From assembly GCA_016744275.1 (NCBI GenBank), contig JADGEP010000039.1, positions 1,798 through 15,755 on the forward strand: a DNA stretch of 13,958 nucleotides, written 5' to 3'. Made by a program: the position numbers and the translations under genes. The DNA is from Candidatus Krumholzibacteriia bacterium. GTDB taxonomy: Bacteria > Krumholzibacteriota > Krumholzibacteriia > LZORAL124-64-63. Below, one piece after another: positions 7,749 to 13,958 of this stretch. Positions within the stretch are counted from its first letter, which is position 1, and the number at the start of each line of letters is the position of its first letter. The notes below the pieces were generated by a model that saw only the letters and a program-made list of their open reading frames with translations, was not told where the DNA came from and searched no databases.

Positions 7749-7784
7749 TGTCGTCAGGCTTGTCGAGCCATGACAACTGAAAGC

Positions 7785-7813
7785 ATCCTAGTCGGTGAAG
7801 CCACAGGTGTCAA
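7785..7813 (-). promoter_or_regulatory. Sigma-70-type promoter of the B12 operon
   Basis: On the minus strand a perfect TTGACA (7813-7808) is followed after 17 nt by TAGGAT (7790-7785), four of six matches to the -10 consensus. Transcription would begin near 7778, giving a leader of about 230 nt that includes the hairpin and the whole riboswitch. It lies 30 nt past the helicase stop. Confidence 0.65.
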
Positions 7814-7843
7814 GAAACCGTTGCCCGACAACCCCAATTCAGA

Positions 7844-9718
7844 CTACAGCAGGCCCGCTTCACGCAAAAACCGGCTCTCGCGCCCAGCGGTGCAAATGAT
7901 CTCCAGGCGCGACTTAGCTCGTGTGAGCGCCACATAGAACAAGCGCCTTTCGTCTTCAACTTCACTTTCAGTACCGGCCGCCCCGTGAGGAGTCTGTCCC
8001 TCGTCGGCACCGAAGAGAATCACCCGTTCCCACTCCCTCCCCTTGGCCCCATGGATGGTTGCCAATTCGACTTGTGGGAAGGGCTGCCCACGACGTTCGC
8101 TGGCCTCGGCAACCTCTGCCAACAACCGCCCCGTGCGGGCCAGGACGACCACCTCGCCCGGCACCGCATCGCTGATCAGATGGGCCACCAGCGCGGCCCC
8201 TTCGGCCCGGTCCTGGCACGGACCCAAAACGATTTCCCCCTTGTCGCGCGCACCGGCCAACAGCGGCTTGCGGAAGCGCACGCGGTTGTGGGTGATCAAT
8301 CGCCGCGAGGCCTCGGTGATGCGCCGGGCGCAGCGATAATTGCGCACCAAGGCGTGCCGCTCCAGACCCGGATAAACCTGATCCAATTCGATGATGCGCT
8401 GCACCGTTGCCCTTCTCCAAGCGTAGATGCACTGGTCTTCATCCCCGACGCAGAACAACGAATCCTGGGGCGCGGCCAACAACCCCACCAGCAGTGCTTG
8501 CGACGGCTCGATGTCCTGGTATTCGTCGACCAATACCCGATCAAATTTGCCCTGCCACCGCGCCCGCACCACCGCATCGGTCTGCAAAAGGCGCACCGTG
8601 CCGGCCACCAGATCGTCAAAATCCAGCACTTCGCGGCGTGCGAGCTCCTCTTCGTAACGACGGTAAACCTGGGCCTGCAACTGTTCTTGCGGGTCAGCTT
8701 CCCCGGCCTCATAACCCGCCTCATCAGGAGTGACCATGGCCGCCAGTTTGTACGCACTGATGGCGTTGCGGGCCGCCAGGATCACTGCCGAATCCGGGGC
8801 CGCCTCGCCGCCGGGTCGCTGGTCGCCCGCTGTCTCTGCCAGCACTTCGGCGATCATCCGGCCCAGATCCGCATCCGCGACCGAACCGATGCCGGCGCGC
8901 AGCCGGCCCTCGGCCTTGAGGATCGCCAACCCCATGCCGTGGAAGCTGCGCACCACCGCCCCCAAGACTCCAGCACGCTGCAACCGGTCGCCAATTTCCA
9001 CCTTGGCGTCGCGATTGAATGACATGCACAGGATGCGCTCGGCGGCCGTACCCCGGCGTTGCAATTCTTTCACCCGTTCGATCAGCACGGTCGTCTTGCC
9101 ACTACCCGCCGGCGCGATCACCTGCACCACACCATCACCAGCTCGCACCGCAGCCCTTTGTTGCTCGTCCAGGCGGGTTTCCGTTTCGGGTTCGCTGCCC
9201 ATGCGACGCTTTCCGCGACGCGTCAACCAACGCCACCACCTTTGCCAACGACTGACAGTCGCGGGCGACAACACCTCACAGGGATCCTTCCCCAATTCCG
9301 CCAAATGCATCAGCCGATCTCTGGTCCAACTGCAACGCCATTGCGGATCCGGCAGTATCGGCACATCGGCCAGGTGCCGGTCCGCCACCACCCACAACGT
9401 GCACCCGTGGCGAAACGCCGGCTCAACCACGTATCCATAAAGAATCTGCAGGTCTTCTGCCGAGTCGCAGGTCACGCCCAGCAAGGCGAGTCTCTCGTGG
9501 CGCTGAAATATCGACAACACTGCCGCCGCCGGATTGCCCAATGACGAACGCGAGGTGCCGGTCGCCCGCCAGGCCAGCACCTGCTTTTTGAGATCGCAAA
9601 AATTCAACACGTAATAACTGTCGCGACGCAATGAGCCCACCGCAGGGCACGTGGTCGTCCACACCAGCTGGCGCTGCCGTTTTTCCAGATGAGAATTGCC
9701 AAAAATGATTCGCTCCAA
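7844..9718 (-). CDS. UvrD/Rep-family (SF1A) DNA helicase with unrecognised N-terminal domain
   Basis: An ATP-dependent 3'-5' DNA helicase by family, about 624 residues. In order: Walker A APAGSGKTT (~203-211), motif Ia ILCMSFNRDA, motif II VDEYQD (~397-402), motif III GDEDQCIYAWRRA (~425-437), motif IV NYRCARRI (~460), motif V TIHGAKGREW (~554-563), motif VI DERRLFYVALTRAKSRL (~589-605). The helicase core is only ~440 residues, shorter than UvrD/PcrA, so the 1B/2B subdomains seem reduced. The first ~180 residues match no domain I know and end in a basic, tryptophan-rich linker (SRWQRWWRWL). The start is uncertain: the frame is open to a TTG at 9793 inside dus; I use TTG 9718, which avoids overlap, though no strong ribosome-binding site supports either. 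An unusual ATT start after GGAG near 9706 is another possibility. Probably co-transcribed with dus. Confidence 0.85.
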   Translation of the reverse strand: MERIIFGNSHLEKRQRQLVWTTTCPAVGSLRRDSYYVLNFCDLKKQVLAWRATGTSRSSLGNPAAAVLSIFQRHERLALLGVTCDSAEDLQILYGYVVEPAFRHGCTLWVVADRHLADVPILPDPQWRCSWTRDRLMHLAELGKDPCEVLSPATVSRWQRWWRWLTRRGKRRMGSEPETETRLDEQQRAAVRAGDGVVQVIAPAGSGKTTVLIERVKELQRRGTAAERILCMSFNRDAKVEIGDRLQRAGVLGAVVRSFHGMGLAILKAEGRLRAGIGSVADADLGRMIAEVLAETAGDQRPGGEAAPDSAVILAARNAISAYKLAAMVTPDEAGYEAGEADPQEQLQAQVYRRYEEELARREVLDFDDLVAGTVRLLQTDAVVRARWQGKFDRVLVDEYQDIEPSQALLVGLLAAPQDSLFCVGDEDQCIYAWRRATVQRIIELDQVYPGLERHALVRNYRCARRITEASRRLITHNRVRFRKPLLAGARDKGEIVLGPCQDRAEGAALVAHLISDAVPGEVVVLARTGRLLAEVAEASERRGQPFPQVELATIHGAKGREWERVILFGADEGQTPHGAAGTESEVEDERRLFYVALTRAKSRLEIICTAGRESRFLREAGLL

Positions 9719-9758
9719 CGGTTGCGCGGAAGGCGCCTTGCCAGAGCTGAGGCAAATT

Positions 9759-10805
9759 TTAAGCCGAAGGCACGGCCGGGTAATCCTGGTCAAGAATGCG
9801 CTGCCAGATCACCAGATGATCAGTCTCTTCGGGGCTGGCCAACAAGATCGTATCCGCATCCCCAGCCGGGCTGGGATTGCGCGCCTGCATCAACGACTCC
9901 GGCCAGTGTTCGGCGTGATCGGCCTCGGTCCAGGGATGGTACCGGTGCCAGAATTTGAGGTGCCACAGGAAAAAGCGCTGCACCCGTTCGAGGCCCTTAT
10001 CGTCATCACCAAAGTGCTCACAGGCCAAATCAAAATAGCGGCGCATCACCGCCCACCGCTGGGCAATGGAGGGGTCCCAGGGCTGCCCTTCTGCCAGTTC
10101 CTGAAAGATCCACGGCTTTTTCAGAGCGCCACGAGCGACCAGGAACGACCGCACACAGGTCTCTTCCCGACGCTTCTGCAAGTCCCAGGGCGTCAACAGA
10201 TCACCATTGCCGATGATCGGGATGTCGACCGTCCGCTGGGCCTCATCCAGCAATTCCCACCGCGCACTGCGGCTGTAACGCTGGTTGCGGGTGCGGCCGT
10301 GGATCGCGGCGCCGTCGGCACCCGCTTCCTGCACCCGCTGCGCCAGGTCCACCACATTCAGTTTCTTTTCCGCATATCCCAGGCGCAATTTCACCGACAG
10401 CGGCACTTCCACCGCCGCGCGCACGGCGGCCACCACGGCCGCCAATTTCGCCGGCCGTTTGAGCAACGCCGCCCCTGCTCCTTTGCGCACTACCAAATCA
10501 ATGGGGCAGCCAAAATTCAGGTCGATGAACTGCGCGCCCAACTCGACGGCAATCACCGCCGCGTCGGCCATCACTTCGGGATGCTTGCCGGCGATTTGAA
10601 CACCAAAATCATTTTCAACAGGATGATGCCGAACCAAAGTGCGCTCGCCGCCCTTGACCAGCTTGTGGGCCAGGACCATTTCGCTGCAAGTGCGCACGGC
10701 GCCGTATTCCCGGCACAGGCGCCGGTACGGCAAATTGCCCCCCATGGCCATGGGGGCCATGGGGGTAATATCACGGAAGAAGTCGCGGGCCTCGGACCGG
10801 TCCAA
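9759..10805 (-). CDS. dus: tRNA-dihydrouridine synthase, Dus3-like
   Basis: An FMN-dependent enzyme that reduces uridine to dihydrouridine in tRNA; 348 residues. MAPMAMGGNLPYRRLC is the N-terminal barrel strand, FGVQIAG the second FMN region, LNFGCPIDLVVRKGAGAALL carries the probable catalytic Cys100, and IHGRTRNQRYSRSARW plus GNGDLLTPWD complete the barrel. GCPIDLV, HGRxRxQRY and the ending GLERVQRFFLWHLKFWHRYHP resemble eukaryotic Dus3 more than DusA, DusB or DusC, but without Dus3's N-terminal zinc fingers. The start is a TTG at 10805: an in-frame stop (the TAA of the preceding gene) lies two codons upstream, and the next ATG (10760) would cut into the first barrel strand. Translation is probably coupled to the ferritin-like gene upstream. 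Confidence 0.93.
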   Translation of the reverse strand: MDRSEARDFFRDITPMAPMAMGGNLPYRRLCREYGAVRTCSEMVLAHKLVKGGERTLVRHHPVENDFGVQIAGKHPEVMADAAVIAVELGAQFIDLNFGCPIDLVVRKGAGAALLKRPAKLAAVVAAVRAAVEVPLSVKLRLGYAEKKLNVVDLAQRVQEAGADGAAIHGRTRNQRYSRSARWELLDEAQRTVDIPIIGNGDLLTPWDLQKRREETCVRSFLVARGALKKPWIFQELAEGQPWDPSIAQRWAVMRRYFDLACEHFGDDDKGLERVQRFFLWHLKFWHRYHPWTEADHAEHWPESLMQARNPSPAGDADTILLASPEETDHLVIWQRILDQDYPAVPSA

Positions 10806-10808
10806 CTT

Positions 10809-11342
10809 TTATCCGCCGTCCAGCATGGCATTGCCGTCGAAGCCGGAGAAGCCTTCGGGGTCGGCCATGTAGTCGTAGGTGTTCTTCAGCAGGCTGTAGT
10901 GGTTCTGCTCTTCAGCCGCCAGATGCTCAAAAAGATCTTTGGCCTTGGGCGTGCTAACTGCTTCTGCTGCCTTGGCATACATTGTGTAACCACGGCGCTC
11001 GACATCCATGGCACCCTTGATGATTTCCAGCTCTTCGAGCTCAAAATTGTAAGGGTCGTTGGCGTCGTCGATGGCGCCCTGGAAGATGGCGCGCACGTCC
11101 ATGACGTGATCGTCGTCCACATCCGGCAGCACCGCCAGGCTGTTTTCGCTCAGGATTTCTTCCCGCATTTTCACCAAGTAAGCCTTGTGACCGGCTTCGT
11201 CCTTGGCCAGCGAATTGAACAGGTTTCGTTCGAGGGTCGAAGGGGCGTTCTGAGCCCGGTCCTGAAAAAACGCCATGCCTTCTTCTTCAAAGACGATGGC
11301 TTTTTCCAGAATTTCGACGCAAAGTTTCACTTCTTCGTGCAT
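10809..11342 (-). CDS. Rubrerythrin/ferritin-like diiron protein
   Basis: A 177-residue, mostly helical ferritin-like protein. Likely metal ligands come in the expected helix order: E20/E21 (FEEEG), E49-x-x-H52 (DEAGH), E115 (MDVERRGY) and E145-x-x-H148 (EEQNH). Such proteins bind a diiron centre and act in peroxide or oxygen defence or iron handling. No C-terminal rubredoxin domain is present, so it is not a classical full rubrerythrin. I start at 11342, where GGAGG lies 5 nt before the ATG; the longer frame to 11453 adds a tail unlike the family. It heads a probable operon with dus and the helicase: its stop is followed by one codon and then the TTG of dus. Confidence 0.88.
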   Translation of the reverse strand: MHEEVKLCVEILEKAIVFEEEGMAFFQDRAQNAPSTLERNLFNSLAKDEAGHKAYLVKMREEILSENSLAVLPDVDDDHVMDVRAIFQGAIDDANDPYNFELEELEIIKGAMDVERRGYTMYAKAAEAVSTPKAKDLFEHLAAEEQNHYSLLKNTYDYMADPEGFSGFDGNAMLDGG

Positions 11343-11441
11343 GATGTCCTCCGGGGACAAACCAGTGAGTTGTGACTGCCTCAATGGTAATATCCGGCTA
11401 GGCAAAAGCCACGAAAAAACAGACGCGCCACAGGTCAACGG

Positions 11442-11470
11442 TTGAAATTGCATATGCCAGCAGTTAAGTT
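11442..11470 (+). promoter_or_regulatory. Possible promoter of citrate synthase
   Basis: TTGAAA (11442-11447), a 17-nt spacer and TAAGTT (11465-11470) form a weak sigma-70-like pair in the 221-nt region between the divergent ferritin-like and citrate synthase genes. The spacer contains the 8-bp palindrome GCATATGC. The -10 match is poor, so this is tentative. I see no good promoter for the ferritin-like gene on the other strand. Confidence 0.25.
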
Positions 11471-11563
11471 ACTCCGCAGACAATACAGAGTTGTTCCAAG
11501 TCCAAATCACTCCTGTTTTTATGGGAGTTGGCGAGAACGACCAAACCCTTAAAGGAGGGCGTC

Positions 11564-12838
11564 ATGGCTAAGCTCCAGAATGCACTTGCCAAGAATATTC
11601 CCGTGTGGCGCGATGAAATCCGCACCCTGGTCAAAAAGAATGGTGCCAAAAAGATCAGCGATGTCACCATCACCCAGGCTTACGGGGGCATGCGCGGCGT
11701 CAAGGGCATGGTCTGCGACACCTCTGAAGTTCCGCCCGACGTGGGCCTGTTGATCCGTGGCATTCCGGTGGGCGACTTGGTCAACAAGACCCCGGAAGAC
11801 ACCTTTTATCTGCTCTGCACCGGCAAGTTGCCCAACGCCAAGGACCGCCGGGCCCTGACCGAAGAGTTCAGCGCCCGTGCCAAAGTGCCGAGCTACGTGT
11901 GGAAGGTTCTTGAGGCCATGCCCAAGAATTCCCACCCCATGGCCATGCTCGACACCGCCATTCTCTGCATGCAGCGCGAAAGCAAGTTTGCCAAGGAATA
12001 CGCCAAGGGCATGAACAAGATGGATTACTGGAAGCCGACGCTCGAGGACAGCCTCGACCTGTTGGCCCGTATTCCGGTCATTGCCGCGGGCATCTACCGC
12101 ATGCGTTTCAACAAAGGCAAGCGCATCAATCCCAAAAAGGGCCTGACCTGGTCCGAAAATTACGCGCACATGCTGGGGCTGAACGACAAGGCCGGCGAAT
12201 TTGCCGACTGCATGCGCCTCTATCTCGTGCTGCACAGTGATCACGAAGGCGGCAACGTCTCGGCTCACGCCTGTCACCTGGTGGGCTCGGCGTTGAGCGA
12301 TCCCTACTACAGTGTTTCAGCTGGACTGAACGGTTTGGCTGGCCCCCTGCACGGCTTGGCCAACCAGGAATGCCTGAATTGGATCCTGGATTTGAAGAAA
12401 AAATTCAAGGGCGTGCCGAGCGATGAGCAACTCACTCAGTTTGCCTGGGATACACTCAACGGCGGCAAGGTCATTCCCGGCTACGGCCACGCGGTGTTGC
12501 GCGTCAGCGATCCCCGTTTCACGGCGTTCCGCGCCTTCGGCATGAAGCATTTCCCGGACGATCCGGTCATGGCCCTGGTCAACAAGGTCTTCGAGATCGT
12601 GCCCGGCGTGCTGACCGAGCAAGGCAAAGCCAAGAACCCCTGGCCCAATGTGGACGCCGGCAGTGGTGCCCTCCTGTACCACTACGGTCTGCGCGAGTTC
12701 AGCTACTACACCGTACTGTTCTCCGTCAGCCGCGCCATGGGCATGCTCAGCCAAATGGTGATCAACCGCGCCATGGGATCGCCGATCGAGCGCCCCAAGA
12801 GCGTGACGACGAAGTGGTTGCAGGCACAGGTCAAGTAA
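11564..12838 (+). CDS. gltA: Citrate synthase, mitochondrial (Si) type
   Basis: Condenses oxaloacetate and acetyl-CoA to citrate at the entry of the TCA cycle; 424 residues, cytoplasmic. The protein is of the eukaryotic type I form, not the hexameric GltA of E. coli. Catalytic and substrate residues are intact: H263 (AGPLHGLANQE), H309 (IPGYGHAVL), R318 (SDPR) and D364 (NVDAGSGAL). They stand at a constant offset of 11 from pig-heart H274, H320, R329 and D375 as I recall them. H227 in HSDHEGGN is also present. AAAGGAGG five bases before the ATG fixes the start; the longer frame from 11528 would place this site inside the gene. Transcribed alone, divergent from the ferritin-like gene and convergent with the dehydrogenase, with a large palindrome after the stop. 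Confidence 0.97.
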   Translation: MAKLQNALAKNIPVWRDEIRTLVKKNGAKKISDVTITQAYGGMRGVKGMVCDTSEVPPDVGLLIRGIPVGDLVNKTPEDTFYLLCTGKLPNAKDRRALTEEFSARAKVPSYVWKVLEAMPKNSHPMAMLDTAILCMQRESKFAKEYAKGMNKMDYWKPTLEDSLDLLARIPVIAAGIYRMRFNKGKRINPKKGLTWSENYAHMLGLNDKAGEFADCMRLYLVLHSDHEGGNVSAHACHLVGSALSDPYYSVSAGLNGLAGPLHGLANQECLNWILDLKKKFKGVPSDEQLTQFAWDTLNGGKVIPGYGHAVLRVSDPRFTAFRAFGMKHFPDDPVMALVNKVFEIVPGVLTEQGKAKNPWPNVDAGSGALLYHYGLREFSYYTVLFSVSRAMGMLSQMVINRAMGSPIERPKSVTTKWLQAQVK

Positions 12839-12852
12839 GGCGCTTGCCGGCT

Positions 12853-12952
12853 TGGCAAGTCTGAATTGTACAAACAAGGAGACCCGGTAATCCGCAGGCG
12901 CAAAGCGCCGAGGACATCCGGGTCTCCTTGTTTGTACAATTCAGACTTGCCA
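12853..12952. terminator. 100-nt palindrome with perfect 35-bp arms, likely bidirectional terminator
   Basis: Bases 12853-12887 are the exact reverse complement of 12918-12952. The 30-nt loop holds a second small stem, GGCGC-AAA-GCGCC (12897-12909). The inner part of the arms is GC-rich (GGAGACCCGG) and is followed outward by TTGTTTGT on each strand, so a transcript from either side gives a stable stem followed by a broken U-tract. It lies between the convergent citrate synthase and dehydrogenase genes, where a shared terminator is expected. The arm length is far beyond what termination needs, so a mobile or processed element is not excluded. Confidence 0.7.
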
Positions 12953-12984
12953 GGCACCAGCGGCGTGACTTGATGTCGTGGCGG

Positions 12985-13737
12985 CTACCAGGGGAGTTGG
13001 GTGCCGTCGTGGTTTAGGTATTTGCCGGTGTCGGCGGGGGTCAATGGGGCCAGGGTATTCAGCATACCGGAGATGCTTTCGGCGGGGCTGAGTTTGGCGT
13101 TTTCGCCGCCCATGTCGGTGCGCACCCAGCCGGGGCTCATGGCGATGCAGATAAAATCTTCGTCGGCCAGTTCCCGGGCCAAAGTGTGGGTCTGCATGTT
13201 GAGGGCGGCTTTACTGGAACGATAGCCCACCATGCCGCCACTTTCGTTGCCGGCGATGCTGCCCAAACCACTGGACATGTTCATGATCATTTTGTGCTGA
13301 CCCAACCGCAGGTTCGACAACAGCGCCTGGGTCACTCGGATCGGCCCCACCGTATTGATATTGTAAACTTTCAGGACCGCCTCGGGGTCGGCGCTTTCAA
13401 AGTCGCCATGCTCCAGAAAAGCGCCGGCGTTGTTCAACAGCACATCCAGCGGTTCGCCGTCCAGTTTCGCCGCCAGAGCCGCAACACTCACCGGATCCGT
13501 GACGTCCAGTTGCATCACCCGCACCCCCAGAGCCTGCAACTCTTCTGCCGACTCAGGCTTGCGCGCCGTGCCAATCACCTCGGCACCGGCGGCCTGCAAC
13601 TGCCGCACAAATTCCAACCCCAGGCCACGGTTGGCACCGGTCACCAACACCGTCTGCCCACCCCAAGCCGACTCTTCAGCCACCGCCCCACCAACGCCCA
13701 ATCCCACCACAAAGAGAATCACCAATATCAACCGCAT
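12985..13737 (-). CDS. Short-chain dehydrogenase/reductase with N-terminal export signal
   Basis: A 250-residue SDR-family NAD(P)-dependent oxidoreductase of the C-factor/CsgA-like shape; the substrate is not predictable. The nucleotide-binding motif is TGANRGLG (33-40), followed by LDVTD (~78-82), NNAG (102-105), the catalytic serine in MNMSSG (~155) and YRSSK (Y172, K176), so the active site looks complete. Unusually, residues 1-21 form a signal-peptide-like segment, MRLILVILFVVGLGVGGAVA, before EESAW. That start is real by position: GAGGAG lies 6-7 nt upstream of the ATG. The Rossmann fold begins at about residue 27, so the leader is an addition, not part of the fold. It may be a cleaved signal or a membrane anchor. 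Convergent with citrate synthase. Confidence 0.9.
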   Translation of the reverse strand: MRLILVILFVVGLGVGGAVAEESAWGGQTVLVTGANRGLGLEFVRQLQAAGAEVIGTARKPESAEELQALGVRVMQLDVTDPVSVAALAAKLDGEPLDVLLNNAGAFLEHGDFESADPEAVLKVYNINTVGPIRVTQALLSNLRLGQHKMIMNMSSGLGSIAGNESGGMVGYRSSKAALNMQTHTLARELADEDFICIAMSPGWVRTDMGGENAKLSPAESISGMLNTLAPLTPADTGKYLNHDGTQLPW

Positions 13738-13791
13738 CCCAATCTCCTCTTAAAAAAATAGGTTGTGCCTCGAAGATTGTGTTTTTTGCAA

Positions 13792-13810
13792 AATCCGTAG
13801 AATACGGATT
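13792..13810. promoter_or_regulatory. Palindrome upstream of the dehydrogenase, possible operator
   Basis: AATCCGTA-GAA-TACGGATT is a perfect inverted repeat with 8-nt arms, 55 nt before the SDR start codon. On the minus strand its centre contains TATTCT, a plausible -10 box with a weak TTCATA 16 nt upstream. A dimeric regulator bound here would cover the promoter. The arrangement is visible; the function is inferred. Confidence 0.4.
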
Positions 13811-13958
13811 GTATTGAAGTTATGAAAGATCCGGAAGAAAGACGAATGTGAACAGCGCCTTTTTTGAGCGCGCCGTATTGGATTGGGTCCCACGAGCTAT
13901 GTCAGGATGTCGCTCCTGGCGCACATGCTGCCCGTATTTGGAACGTCGTGGATACACC
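13811..13958. other. End of window: no convincing gene
   Basis: A plus-strand frame is open from a GTG at 13848 to the window edge (about 37 codons, beginning VNSAFFERAVLDWVP), and a nine-codon ORF (MKDPEERRM) ends overlapping that GTG. A minus-strand frame is open over much of the same stretch. I recognise none of the products and no strong ribosome-binding site decides between them. A gene truncated by the window edge is possible. Confidence 0.3.

Noticed and set aside
7814..7832. Possible terminator after the helicase (GTTGT-CGG-GCAAC on the minus strand, then GGTTTCTT)
   Set aside because: Only five pairs including one wobble, with an interrupted U-tract; it overlaps the -35 box of the B12 promoter and is too weak to call.
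9300..9640. Resemblance of the helicase N-terminus to the start of PLP-dependent (DapDC/ODC-like) decarboxylases (YYVLNFCDLKKQV, GVTCDSAEDLQ)
   Set aside because: The PLP lysine is absent (SRSSLGNPA where a lysine is expected) and the rest does not follow that fold; probably chance.
9696..11375. Plus-strand open frame of 559 codons opposite dus and the ferritin-like gene
   Set aside because: It is antisense to two genes with clear family motifs and its product shows no recognisable domain; long antisense frames are common opposite GC-rich genes.
11343..11453. Longer N-terminus of the ferritin-like protein
   Set aside because: The extension is unlike the family, and GGAGG stands at the correct distance from the ATG at 11342.
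13848..13958. Plus-strand frame open to the window edge
   Set aside because: Only 37 codons, unrecognised product, no clear ribosome-binding site, and a competing open frame on the other strand; noted in the end-of-window entry but not called a gene.
1..13958. tRNA, rRNA, CRISPR arrays, transposases and integrases
   Set aside because: I looked for cloverleaf tRNA ends, regular spaced repeats and transposase motifs and saw none.

Overview
The window looks like a chromosomal segment of a moderately GC-rich, free-living Gram-negative bacterium. Secreted proteins carry the C-terminal modules common in the FCB superphylum and its relatives: a FlgD-like/T9SS-type-A-like domain in one, and a short W-G-x-[IV]-K-x-L-F-R tail in two others. 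My best guess is a Krumholzibacteriota-, Eisenbacteria- or Latescibacterota-like lineage. This is inference from protein style; no marker gene for taxonomy is present.

Layout. (1) 1-2609, plus strand: the 3' part of an HDOD signalling protein, then a membrane polyferredoxin with two 4Fe-4S motifs. (2) 2620-2982, minus strand, converging on the polyferredoxin with a 10-nt gap: a small exported one-heme c-type cytochrome-like protein. (3) 3154-7813, minus strand: a vitamin B12 uptake operon. A TTGACA promoter precedes a cobalamin riboswitch, then a BtuB-type TonB-dependent receptor, a YncE/BtuG-like surface beta-propeller, a second secreted surface protein, and an intrinsic terminator. (4) 7844-11342, minus strand: a rubrerythrin/ferritin-like protein, a Dus3-like tRNA-dihydrouridine synthase that starts one codon after the ferritin stop in the same frame, and a UvrD/Rep-type helicase with an unrecognised N-terminal domain. 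(5) 11564-12838, plus strand: a mitochondrial-type (Si) citrate synthase. It is followed by a 100-nt palindrome with perfect 35-bp arms, which lies between this gene and a convergent short-chain dehydrogenase that carries an export signal (12985-13737). (6) The last ~220 nt hold an 8-bp-arm palindrome upstream of the dehydrogenase and no convincing gene.

How it works together. The clearest system is region 3. When B12 is scarce the riboswitch should allow expression of the outer-membrane receptor and two surface proteins; the propeller resembles BtuG of Bacteroidetes, which hands cobalamin to BtuB. The most interesting open signal is the shared C-terminal tail on the third operon protein and on the neighbouring cytochrome. 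These two proteins are otherwise unrelated, so the tail may be an undescribed sorting or anchoring tag.
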